Below, one piece after another: positions 1-9,889 of a stretch of 64,000 nucleotides of DNA (its first letter is position 1; the number at the start of each line of letters is the position of its first letter). The notes under the pieces are model-generated. The model saw only the letters and a program-made list of their open reading frames with translations, was not told the origin of the DNA and did no database searches. The position numbers and the translations under genes are program-made. The stretch spans positions 159,417,896 through 159,481,895 of the forward strand of contig OY757904.1 of the NCBI GenBank assembly GCA_963585895.1, read 5' to 3'. This DNA comes from Sepioteuthis lessoniana (Eukaryota; Mollusca; Cephalopoda; Myopsida; Loliginidae).

Positions 1-150
1 ATTCTTTAGAATTGCTAAGGCAACCAGTCTAGGAGAAAAATCTCTGAATTCAAACCATCTTTACTACGCTTAAAAATTGACTTTGTATCATTGTGACATT
101 TTGCTCGTGGCGGAGCGGTTGGGTAAACACACATACAGCCAAACACACAC
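1..150 (+). repeat. SINE fragment, family S (3' part)
   Basis: Blocks such as aaggcaacca, attcaaacca, and gctcgtggcggag recur at 42195-42330 and 61745-61885. At 61568 the same block follows a tRNA-like head, so this is probably the 3' part of a tRNA-derived SINE, cut by the window edge. It has no coding content. Confidence 0.45.
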
Positions 151-1159
151 CTAAAAACATTTTTTTCTTGAGAACAATGCATTTAATTGTAAAATTCTCA
201 CAACATTTAATGGAAATATTAAAAGTCTAATTTTGAAAAAAAAAAAGAAAAAACAAACTAAAAAAGATCCTCGTTACAAATCAAGAATTAGTGTGACCAT
301 GGAAATGGGTTTTTAAGTTTTTTCGTAAAAGTAAATCTACTGTATACTCTTGTGTATAAGTCGACCCTTGGTTTATTGCTATTTACAGTCATAACGGACT
401 TGATTTTTAAAACAAAGTGTTGCATTTAGTCCTTCCAATTATTTTAAAATTTGAACCTACAAAATTATTACTCATGTATATGTTGACGCCAGTATCTTAT
501 TAAAAAAGGTCTTCAAAATTCGACAAGTACACGAGTATATACTGTATATAAGTTTGTGTTCATTGTTGGTAAATAAAAAAAATTTAATAAGTGTATCAAG
601 AAATAAGAAATGGAACAAATAATGGAGCAGATAAGAGCAAAATTTCAGGAAAATCTTTGATTTCTTGAAACAAACATCAAAATTGGCACAAATACTCCTT
701 GGGAATTGCTCTTTTGAGAAAACCCGTCAGCCATCTAAAAATTTAAGATGACGGCCATCTTTAAAAATGGCCGCCATCGAATATACAGAAATCAGTAAAA
801 TCGTAAAGACTTGTCCTATTTGAATGATCTTGGTGTCAAATTATATATTTTTCACTATGTAGAATCAAAATTTGAAACTATATACCCTCTCACTAGCATC
901 CTTGTGCCATAATATCAGTCTCGTAATCATAATTGGGGTAATAAGCACCCGTATCATTGACACCATCAGTCCCATATAATATTTGATATACATGTAAGCA
1001 GTAGGCCTATACTTTTTACCACATTGTCTTGCTGCGTGGATGAGTATAATATAACATATCTAAACCTCGCATCTGCAGCTGCACAGTGCCGTGCAGGTCA
1101 TACCAAATAAATTGATTTTAGTGATTTTAGTTTATACGATTAACTAGTTGGGGTATGTA
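151..1159. other. No gene seen
   Basis: AT-rich sequence with many stops in all frames. I see no recognisable element apart from short A-runs near 237-260. Confidence 0.5.
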
Positions 1160-1173
1160 TGTTTGTGTGTGTA

Positions 1174-1242
<69 letters not shown>

Positions 1243-1420
1243 GAGAAAAGGGGAAAGGCATATATAGATGGATAGAGAGATAGATTGATTTAAATAAAGA
1301 GAGAGGGGGATATATATATACATAGAGAGGGAGAGGGAGATACATTGGTGTACATAGAGAGGGAGAAGGAGATAGATATGTATACTTAGAGAGAGATGGA
1401 GATAGAGAGAAAAAGAGATT
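1160..1420. repeat. Compound microsatellite (GT)n(GA)n(GACA)n
   Basis: A (TG)n run is followed by (AG)n, then (ACAG)n, then degenerate purine-rich sequence with GATA-like units. The open frames crossing it on the minus strand (Ser/Leu/Thr/His-rich) are products of the repeat and not genes. Confidence 0.9.
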
Positions 1421-1904
1421 TGGAGAAGGAAATATACTATGAAAGAACACGCGTACTGTGACATTTGAGAACAATCTATCGTGTTAAGAGTATTCACAAC
1501 AAAATGTCCAGAATCAATGTAGAAGTGTCTCGATTAGTTGATCTATCTATGTCTGTTCATATCTATCTATCTATCTTCTCTTTTATCTGGAAATTTTTTC
1601 TTGTCTTTTTTATTGAATGAAAATGGTTACAACAAACTGCCAAAGAGAAAAGACACGATGTTTCTGTCCATTTAAGAAACAGCAGAATAAGATATTTGCT
1701 TCTGAGATGGCTAATTCTATGGTGATCAGCAAAAATATAAAGTCTTTCATTGACAGACTGTGACAATTATAATTAACATGAATAAATTTTATAAATATCG
1801 TAGCATTGAATAGTTTATTGAAATATCATAAAGTGTTTCTTCTAGCCATTTCTGATGTGGGTGAACCTGATCGCTTATTATGGAGTTGAACTCTTTCTTT
1901 ATTG
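1421..1904. other. No gene seen
   Basis: AT-rich sequence with no coding or repeat signal I can name, apart from a short (ctat)n run near 1550-1575. Confidence 0.4.
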
Positions 1905-2345
1905 CTGACAACATTAATATGTTCAATGTTCTGGGTGTGACACTAAATTGCAGTCATGAGACTCCAGTTCAGAAAATCTGAGGAATATAAAGTCACTCCT
2001 TTATTGCCAATACTTCCGGAGAGACAGTACTTGGTAGGGTCCCATTAACGGTTCAAATATATCTGTTTTTAATGGTGTTTTCGAGGATTTTGAATTCTAT
2101 TAATACACTGAATCTTAAAACATTGATACTTAAAATAAGTATAGAATGTTTACCTGTTTAATAGAATTGTAAACTAAATTTAATTGTTTGAAAATTATGA
2201 GTGTTTGATGGGAATACTTAAAACCATACAGTTGCATAGAGATCACTTATGTCAGATTGGTAGAATTATAGAAAGCAAAATAAAGTTTGGTAAATCATTA
2301 GTATTATATAAGAATAGTTTACTAAAGTTAATTGTATGAAAATTA
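1905..2345 (+). mobile_element. Old VT-element copy (body plus minisatellite)
   Basis: Degenerate copy of the family best seen at 28464-29104 and 62460-62923. It keeps the body order: a gtgacactaaa-like block, then gagactccagttc, then cctttattgcc, then tagggtccca. After these come AT-rich units resembling the family minisatellite (tagaattg, tacttaaaacca). The 3' LINE-like tail is not clear here. Divergence suggests it is among the oldest copies in the window. Confidence 0.4.
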
Positions 2346-2369
2346 TTACGTGAATTTTTCACACCAGCG

Positions 2370-3378
2370 CAAGCTGATAGTCTTTTTTTGGAGTCTGAAT
2401 GACCGCAAGTCTCCTCAAGTCTCCAGGACTTTTATCCGTATTCAGGCCGATCGTAATAATGCTGTGGTCTGGAGGATTTCCAACTGTCCTCTTATTTCTA
2501 AGTCTTACAGTCCCTTAACCAATCCTTTCAGGATTGTTTGAAGTGCACCAATTATACCAATTGATAACACCGTCACCTTCATGTTCCATTGCTTTTTTAG
2601 TTACCTGCCAAGGTCAAGGTAATTATCTTTCTTTTCACTTTGTTTACTCGGCAGTCTACTTTTCGGCAGGTTTTCTTTTTTTGTTGTCTTTGGCTGAGAT
2701 TAAGTGATATGTTTGTATCTCAAAATTTTGTGTGTCCAATTCTCCAGGTACGTGTGTGTGTGTGTGGGGGGGTGAAATTCCGGGTTGTGCATATACTAAT
2801 TGGTAGTATGGTAAAATTTCAATTACCTCTGGCTTATCCCCTCCAGTCGTGTCTAGTCTTTTACTCTTTTTGCTGCATTCGTTTTTTTATGTGATAAATC
2901 ATTTCGTCTCTATCACCTCTTGCTATTTTATTGGTCTTAACTATTTTTGCTTTGATATTGTTGGTCCTTATGGCGTTGTTTTGTGCAGCTATTAGAAGAG
3001 ATTTTATTATTCTTCTGATGTTTCCCTTTTTTAGCTATGTTCTCGTGTGAGATTTCGCCAGTTTGTCGTTGAACTATCAATGCAGTTGTTTTTCTTCCCA
3101 TTTTGTTTTCTTGTTATTCGGTTGGTCAATATGTTGTCTATGTCGTTTCTTATCTCTATAATTAGTTTTTCTTTGCTGTTTTTTATGTTGCCTTCGAGTC
3201 GAATAGATGTATTCATCCTATCTTTAATACTGGCGAGTCCTTTTCCTCCTTTTCTTGACACATATAGTCTGTCAATGTCATCATTCAGATGTAAGGCCTT
3301 ATCCATCGACATTAATTTATTTGTTCTCCAGTACATTTGTTGAAGTTCTTCGTTCATTTCAAGAATGGTCCCAACTAA
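2370..3378 (-). pseudogene. LINE polyprotein, C-terminal domain remnant
   Basis: Minus-strand reading gives RTNKLMSMDKALH, DDIDRLYVSR and GLASIKDR, which are conserved blocks downstream of the RT in this LINE family. Further 3', frameshifted pieces match the end of the protein (a region reading VNKVKRK, then an LGALGT-type block, then a TTALLR-type block near 2420-2450). Several frameshifts and stops are present. The 5' side is cut by X1 at about 3378, within a block that should read GPFLKWT. Confidence 0.7.
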
Positions 3379-4239
3379 CTAAAAAGTTATAACATTATAG
3401 TTTGGTACCGGTTACCGGTACTAAACATTATGTTTGATATGTTTGCAAGGCACCAAATGTAGCACCATTGCTTGGCCGAGGGTTTTCAGGGTCGAATCCT
3501 GTTTATGGCTGTGCCGTGGGTCTTTAGGGTCGAATCCTACGTCTGTCTATGGCGTAAATTTTCAGTATCAAATCCTGCGTCTGGCTGTGTTGTGGATTTT
3601 TAGGCATCAAATGTAATACTATCGTTTGGTTCGCCACCAAATGTAACCCTATGGTTTGCACCATCTGACCACTTATATTGGGGTCAGTACTAAATTAAGT
3701 ACAATGATTTGGGCCGGCATCAATTATAACACTATCGCTTGGCCCCGTACCAAATGTGATACTATGTTCTTGGTTCGGTTACCATTTGTAACGCTATCGT
3801 TTGTGTACGGTACTAAATGTAACACTATCTTGGCACGGCACCACAGTAACAATATCACAGTCACGACTACCAATGCCGATACAAGCGCCAAATGTAATAC
3901 CGTTGTGTACGATAGGACTTGTACCAAATGTAATAATAATGATTGGTCTTATCCTGGTAACGGCGCTAAATGCGGTAACTATAGTTGTGGCGGTACTTTT
4001 ACTTTGGCGAAATGCGTTTCAAGATAGTTTGTTTATCAATCCTCTCTGTGTCACGCTGTGTTTGGAAGATCCACTACTAGGGAATAATACAATCCATCCG
4101 GAACTTCTGACAGTCGAGGTGATCCGTTGGAACAAAATTGCCGGGGTGTTGGCGACTCAAGGACAAGAAGAACTCTACGTTAACAATTAACAATCATTTA
4201 TTGTTCGATGTTCAGACTGCATACAGTTGCACAAGAGAG

Positions 4240-4326
<87 letters not shown>

Positions 4327-4666
4327 ATTTAAGGGTCTATGAACAGACACAAAGTGACACCCCCAGCCTTACCAAACTCTCTGATATCGTTAGGGTGATG
4401 TCATCTAGCTAATTTATTGCGTCAGTAACACATGTCCCCAAATGTTTACCGTATTTTCATTTCCCCAATCAAACATGTGACAAGACATGAGTCTATTTTA
4501 TTTACATTTGGTCTTCCTGTGTTGATCGTTGGTGAACTCGCTTGAACTTTCTAATTTGACTTACATTTCCGCTCAAAGATTTTAGCTAACTTAAAAACTA
4601 ACCGAAAAACTCGCGGCCCAACCAAACTAGATTATAAAATAATTAACCATCACGGCAACTGGGTTA
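3379..4666 (+). repeat. Interspersed repeat X, copy 1 (minisatellite + body + GA tract)
   Basis: Sits inside the LINE. From 3390 to about 3980 it holds degenerate repeats of a motif like accaaatgtaacactat. A body follows (cctctctgtgtcacgctgt; ttaacaattaacaatca), then a long (GA)n, then a 3' part ending in actcgcggccca. The same order, in the same orientation, occurs at 45990-47020. A weak inverted similarity between the ends (tagtttggt at the left, accaaacta at the right) may be chance. The class is unknown; no protein is encoded. Confidence 0.7.
4231..4325. repeat. (GATA)n/(GA)n microsatellite
   Basis: About 95 bases of GATA then pure GA repeats inside X1. The matching position in X2 is also a (GA)n tract, so the microsatellite is part of the repeat and not an independent event. 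Confidence 0.95.
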
Positions 4667-4667
4667 T

Positions 4668-5092
4668 TTAGGGCAGCCCATGTGTCTAACCCTTTGAGAT
4701 GATTCCTGCCTCAGAGCTTGGTTTCGAGAAGTTTTCTAGTTCATCTGAAATACTTTTTTCTAATTTTTTTCTTTCATCTCTGCTTGTTTGATGATGACGG
4801 CTTCCAATATTTCCAAGTATTTGTATGTGTTCTTTTCTCCAAGCGTTCTAATTCTTTTCTGATTTAGTAGTTTTATTCCTTGTGTCATTTGCCGTTTTCT
4901 GTTTCTCATTAGGAGCAAGGCACATTTTTCTATTCCAAATTCCATTCCTACATCTTGATTGTAAATTCTTATTGCTTGTATTAGAGACCCCAATTCTTTT
5001 TACATTTTTACAAACAGCTTGATGTTGTCCATGTACGGTAGATGGTTAAACTTTTCTTGCTATTAAGTAAATTTGTAATGCATTTTCTAAGT
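4668..5092 (-). pseudogene. LINE reverse transcriptase, end of RT domain
   Basis: The minus strand reads YMDN at the RT catalytic box (normally YMDD) near 5030, followed by KLFVKM, then IYNQDVGMEFGIEKCALL, RIRTLGEKNTYKYL and TRKLLETKL. These are the palm/thumb blocks that follow the catalytic box in this LINE family. The second catalytic Asp has become Asn and a stop follows KLFVKM, so it is inactive. It continues the block at 5536-6560 after a deletion. Confidence 0.75.
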
Positions 5093-5535
5093 TTGTAATT
5101 GAGTAGCATCATCGCTGTTACGAATTGTGTAACGAGGACATATGACACCCTCATGCATTCGCTGGGTTGTCGGGAAAGAAAGCAACACGTTGAATCGTTA
5201 GTCGACTATAGTAGTAACCAAGAAAGAAAAATAATAGTTGTGGAAACGCCGTTTCTCTTCAATTCTCTTCTATTAGCGCTAGGCGACATGGTCATGAGAG
5301 AATTCCACTCACTATTAGCCATAAATGCCTCAGTGGAGAGAAGCGGATAGCGATCATGATTGGTGCGGAGGAATAAACAGCCAAAAAGCCAACACATGGT
5401 CATTTTTCAAACTACGGAAAATAAGCAGTTAGTGTTGGTTCGCTGGAGGGCGAAGACACACATTTTTGGGATTCGGAAGAAATTCAGATTCCAAAGTCAT
5501 ACCGCGCTGAGAACACTGAGAGAAAAGAAAAAAAA
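5093..5535 (+). other. Unidentified segment replacing the LINE RT core
   Basis: This segment lies where most of the RT domain should be. It has more even base composition than the LINE around it. An open frame at 5099-5350 (83 residues, with RTYDTLMHSLGCRERKQ) has no family I recognise and no ribosomal or splice context. It could be an insertion, or filler captured during repair of the deletion. Confidence 0.4.
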
Positions 5536-6560
5536 ACTTCTCCTTTGTTTTGGACTATCCTGTTTTGTCTATTGCTTTATCCTATCTTTTTAGTCTTCAT
5601 TCATTCGCCAGTACCTTCTGATTTATTTCCTCGTGTTGTATTATCTATTTTGATTCTTGTGTTGCTTTTCTCTTTTCATCCCAACCAATTTCAGAATTTT
5701 CCCTCTGTTTTAGCATTTTTGCTTGTTGTCTTTTATTTCTCATCTGTGTTTCTAGTCTAATTTCCCATCCAGGTTTTGAATTTCTGTTCGTGTTCCTTAG
5801 GGGAATACCGATTTTATTACCAATTAATTTCGCCCCAGCATTGATCAGCTCGTTTAAATACGTGATTTTGTCCGTTGGGATATTTGGTAATACTTTGTTC
5901 ATTTTTTCAGCTTCCACCTTGAATTTTTTTTAGTTCCTTAGTGATGATAATGTAATTTTTTTTCTGTCAGGTTTTTCTTTATTAACTCTATATTTGTTTT
6001 ATCTTCTTATATTAGCGTTTGTTCTAAGATGTTGGGGAGTTTGGTGTTTCGGTTTCCATTATTTTGCGTTTCGATTCGGTTTGAGGGTTCTAGTTTTTTA
6101 GTGTCTCAGTTAACATTGCAGGGTGTTGTTGATATGTTTTTCTTATTCATTTGTTGGTATACTTCTCGTATCTCTAGATCAGAAAACCAACTCTTCTTTA
6201 TTATCATTCAGGTTTAATCAATAGGTCTTTAGCTTATTGTATCAAATCTAGCGGATTCTGCCTAAATCTTAATTATTCTTTTTCTATAACCTCTTTGAGT
6301 CTGTTGCTCCTTAAATAACAGTGAAGTGCATGTTTGTTGTCTTCCCTCATCCATTTTCTCCGTTAGTGTCTCTGAGTTGAGTATTTGGTTTGTTCGTTGT
6401 TTGTGCATCTGAAATTAGATCAGCCAACATTCGCAAGATGCTTTGTCATATCCCCCATGTTGACTATCAAGGGATCATCTCCCGATCAGAACATCCAAAC
6501 TTGTTGTCTGGGTCCTTCATTGAATTATATTTCGATTTGTCATTTTTAATGAGTAGTATA
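5536..6560 (-). pseudogene. LINE polyprotein, region upstream of the RT
   Basis: A minus-strand frame at 5917-5645 contains INAGAKLIGNKIGIP, NTNRNSKPGWEIRLE and IGWDEKRKATQ, a conserved Lys/Arg-rich stretch preceding the RT in this family. Further upstream, to about 6560, degenerate pieces with stops continue. The order with the blocks at 5092-4668 and 3378-2370 supports one original element. Confidence 0.7.
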
Positions 6561-7383
6561 ATGTGGCTATACTAGACCTAGCAGTTGTTTTTTTTAATCT
6601 ACGCTCCAGTTACAGATGGGATTAAGTAATTTTAAAGTAAAACAACTCTTAAGTAGTTTACAAAAACAATTCTGTTGTAAATTTGCCAAGTTTTAACTTA
6701 GTTAAAGTTCTATATGGACATTTTGTTTTTATCTCCTTTGTATTTGACCTATTGTAACTGATATTCAGTACTTTACACCCAGGACAATTTTTTGGCATTC
6801 ATGTATTATGATTTTACTTTGCTTATTAAGAATGTAATATCATTTTTGTTAATGATAAAAGCTGCTTTAGTAAAAAGACTTAGTCATGTGACAAGGAAGA
6901 ATATTCTGTCTGCCAGACGTCACTTATGACCACCCTTTTTTTCCTTTCATTTCTCTCCAAATAACATACTAAATTTACACCAAGTAAATTTCCATTTTTA
7001 TATTCCAACAAGGACAAAAAAAAAAAAAAAAGAAAAAAAAAAAAGAATAAGAGCTTACAATTTACTTCGATAATATTGCAAGAAACTTGGAAAAATATTT
7101 ACTGACCGATTCCATTTCGCTCGTATTTCTTCGACGATTAAAAATAAAAGAAAAGCAGGGATCTTTCTTTTTCTGGGGAACTTGCTCGCTTTTCGACGAT
7201 TCGTTTTCTGAAGAGAGGAATTTCTATCAGGCTTTTACCCAAAAGAGTTAGACAAGGAAGAATTGTCTATGTCTGCAAATCTCTCACATTACTTATAACC
7301 ACCCTTTTTTTTCCTTTCTTTTCCGAATTTCGGTGTGGTCTCCCCCTCCAAAGAACATACAGCATTCACATTTTATATTATCC
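6561..7383. other. No gene; direct repeat pair and A-run
   Basis: Two related stretches of about 90-110 bases begin with gacaaggaagaat at 6890 and 7251, share cttatgaccacccttttttt-like sequence, and end before AT-rich DNA. A poly(A) run with G interruptions lies at 7017-7045. No coding signal. Confidence 0.5.
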
Positions 7384-7570
7384 TTATTGGTTGGTTGGGT
7401 TTTATGGCATATCAACCTTTGTAGGTTATTTAACGCCAAATCCTGTTTATACGTATATATTAAATATATATGATTTATAAACAAGTAAATTGTTGGTAAC
7501 ATTTTAAACGAGCCGGTGGGGGTTTCGTTTATTTGCATCGCTGAAATGAGCTTTTCTGTTGAAGCGGAAG
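7384..7570 (-). repeat. LINE 3' UTR and tail, shared with SINE and VT families
   Basis: On the minus strand: ctcgtttaaaatgttacc, a caaatcatatat-like AT block, then aggatttggcgttaaataac, then ctacaaaggttgatatgcc and an end of aaaacccaaccaacc. The last about 60 bases recur at 18455, 24310, 26441, 28464, 41767, 55540 and 62860. The full about 150-base version recurs at 47456-47612. Confidence 0.8.
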
Positions 7571-7949
7571 TCAATGGATCTATATTTTAGATAAGAGGCA
7601 GATTTTTCTCATGTAGTTGATTAAGTAAGTAGAATCTATTTATTCCAATACGTCTTTCGTATTTGAGGTATTGTGGAAAGTTCTTCGTATATAGAGAGGT
7701 CTTTGCATTCTATATATACTTCACTGTGTATGGTTTTCCACATGGGAATTTTGGTGGTGCTCCTTGTTTTAGTATGAAGGATTAGATAATTTTACCGTGG
7801 AATATACTTTGTCAGTTTACAGTGATCTCTTCTATTCTAATCTTTCTTGAGTCTGGTTTCCCGTCTTTTATGAGGGGTTATATTTAGTAAAACTTGTTAT
7901 TGGGATTTTCCTCCCACAGCTTTTGCCATTTGTTGGTCAGAATTTGCCT

Positions 7950-8390
7950 GATTTGAGATTTTCTATCAGAGTATGGCATTTTGGAGTTTTTGTCTGATAC
8001 CATGTTGAGAGGAAATTCAGTTTTATGGTTTCCCGGAATTCCTATATGGCTCGAGATCCATCAGTATACCACTTTTTTGCTTAGAATTATGGAGGTTAGA
8101 GTGTTCTGGAGATTAGTGATGAGAGGGTTATCCACTTTTTGGGTTTTAATGGAAAGAGAGTCAGAGTGAATGATGGATCTTTTAGAATCGCTTGTCGATA
8201 CAATGTTAATTGTCAATTGTATAGCACAAGTTTCGACTGTGAAGATGGAAGCTTCTTTTGGGAGACATTTCTTTATTTTTTCATTTTTGTATAGAGCTCC
8301 ATATTCAGTTCTGTTGTCGTTTTTGGAATAATCTATGTAGATATGGAAGTAGTGCGGGTATCTTTCGTGGATATTGAAAAGTTTCGATTG
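7950..8390 (-). pseudogene. RNase H domain of the LINE
   Basis: The minus strand reads HIYIDYSKNDNRTEYGALYK (first catalytic Asp in YIDYSK), then KEASIFTVETCAIQ (catalytic Glu) and IIHSDSLS (catalytic Asp), with a following WISSHIGIPGN block. These are the expected RNase HI motifs. Stops between them show decay. It degrades the RNA strand of the hybrid during retrotransposition in active relatives. Confidence 0.8.
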
Positions 8391-8430
8391 ATGTATAGAG
8401 GGTTGAGTGTTTTTTTGGTGAGTTTATTTA

Positions 8431-8665
8431 GATCGAATATTACAACTGGTTGCTTAAGTAGCCAGAGAGGAGAGTTGAGTTGTATTTAATGGTGGATGTT
8501 TGTAAGTAAGAGTTCTGCTTCTTTCAGTTTTCATGTGGAGGCCATAAGATTTGGTCGAGTATTACCGCTGGTAGCTTAAATAGCCAGAGAGGAGAGTTGA
8601 GTTGTATGGAATGAAGGATGTTTGTGAGTGAGGGTTCTGCTTCTTTCAGTTTCTTCTTTCAAAAG
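8431..8665 (-). repeat. 121-base tandem duplication in the RT to RNase H linker
   Basis: Copies start at 8431 and 8552 (gatcgaatattac / ggtcgagtattac). Both contain tagccagagaggagagtt and gttctgcttctttcag. They differ at several positions. The translated linker block (PLWLLKQPVVIFDL) therefore occurs twice on the minus strand. The period is not a multiple of three. Confidence 0.8.
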
Positions 8666-8849
8666 GCTTTGTCTTTTTTTAATTAATGAAGGATTCATTG
8701 TCAGGATTGAAGATGCAGTTATAAGCTGGATTCACAGGAAGAGACTTTATTTTAGTGTTGTACTAGAGTTCTAATTTTTAAAATCTATGGTAGAATGATG
8801 GTTCATGAGCCTTAGTGTATAGACCCTCCACTGGTGATGTTCAGAAGGC

Positions 8850-9840
8850 ACTAACGATGAGTCTCAGACCTTTGTGGTGGATTGTGTTAAGAGGTTTAAT
8901 TGTACGAAGTCCTCGTGAATCCATTCACAAAACAAACATAGTCGATCTTGTATCGGATCAGTGTTTTCTAGAGTTTCAGGAGAGTTTGCTGGTCAGCGTC
9001 CTATGCTGTGTAGGAAATTTAGAGCTTTATGTTATTTGCCTTTTAAGTCCTACAAGTGGCAGAATGAATGTTCATTTTTTTTTTTATCGAAGACTACACC
9101 AAGGAATTTAAATTGATCGATAAATGTGTTGCAGTTGAAGTTCTGCTGTGCGCATGTATTTTGATTTAGAAGTAATACAGAAGTCGTCAACACAGAGGTA
9201 GTCATCAATTCCAGGATTGAGACACTTTGTAATGTTGATTTTCAGATTGAATAGTAACACTGACAGAATACTCCCTTGTGGGACTCCCTAATCCTGCTTG
9301 TGGGAATTAGAAAAGATTGAACCGACTCGAACTCGGAATTTCATATCCGATAAAAATCTCTTAATGAAATTGGGTAATCTGCCTCACAGCCCGAGGCTAT
9401 GCAGGCCTTTCGTCATACTGAATTTACAGTTGGTCTCTTGAGGTTTCTCTAAGTCGAAGATGTTTTTTGTTTGTCTCCCTTATGGAGGTTTTCAGTTTGA
9501 CTACATAATCCATGATGGATCTTTGCTTTCTGAATCCGCATAGGGAATTGGTGATAAGCTTGTTCCATAAACCAAACCAACTCTCTGTTGACCATACACT
9601 CCATGGTGTATGGCAACTTGTTGGTGCTAACGGGCGGTAGTTAGCTGGATTTGAGCAGTCTTTCCCTTGCTTGGGTATAGAGATGATTTTTGCTATTTTC
9701 CATGATTTTGGGAATCCATGGTGTATGGCAACTTGTTGGTGCTAACGGGCGGTAGTTAGCTGGATTTGAGCAGTCTTTCCCTTGCTTGGGTATAGAGATG
9801 ATTTTTGCTATTTTCCATGATTTTGGGAATCTACCATTTA
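8850..9840 (-). pseudogene. Reverse transcriptase domain of the LINE
   Basis: The minus strand reads FPKSWKIAKIISIPKQGKD then NPANYRPLAPTSC (fingers blocks), CGFRKQRSIMDYVV, a decayed GVPQGS-like block (GSPTREYS), and CVDDF near 9185 (catalytic YxDD, Tyr changed to Cys). The order matches jockey/I-type RTs. Stops and frameshifts abound, and the N-terminal block is duplicated by the 115-base tandem repeat. Confidence 0.8.
9601..9830 (-). repeat. Perfect 115-base tandem duplication
   Basis: Bases 9601-9715 and 9716-9830 appear identical, starting ccatggtgtatggcaac and ending gattttgggaat. They encode the NYRPL block of the RT twice. Identity contrasts with the decay around it, so the duplication is recent or an assembly artefact. 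Confidence 0.95.
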
Positions 9841-9889
9841 TCTAGATATCATTGAATATCGTCAAAAGGTAGTCCAGAGATTTTTTGGT

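Larger units (their letters stand above)
2370..6560 (-). mobile_element. LINE (non-LTR retrotransposon), broken into three blocks
   Basis: Three minus-strand blocks (6560-5536, 5092-4668, 3378-2370) read in order as one LINE polyprotein of a family common in invertebrates. The RT core between the first two blocks is missing and an unrelated segment of about 440 bases sits there. Repeat X1 separates the last two. All blocks carry stops and frameshifts, so the copy is dead. The clade is not certain; the long C-terminal domain after the RT suggests an L1-like or related group. Confidence 0.75.

Noticed and set aside
1127-1497. Open frames of 115-117 residues, Ser/Leu/Thr/His-rich, minus strand
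   Set aside because: They translate the GT/GA/GACA microsatellite in two frames; no start context or non-repeat domain.
3656-4190. Overlapping Cys/Asn/Thr-rich frames of 123 and 129 residues that look like a repeat protein
   Set aside because: They read through the degenerate minisatellite of repeat X in different frames.
3379-4666. Terminal inverted repeats making X a DNA transposon
   Set aside because: The inverted match (tagtttggt versus accaaacta) is about nine bases, and the left end lies in minisatellite sequence that naturally contains it. X2 does not clearly show it.
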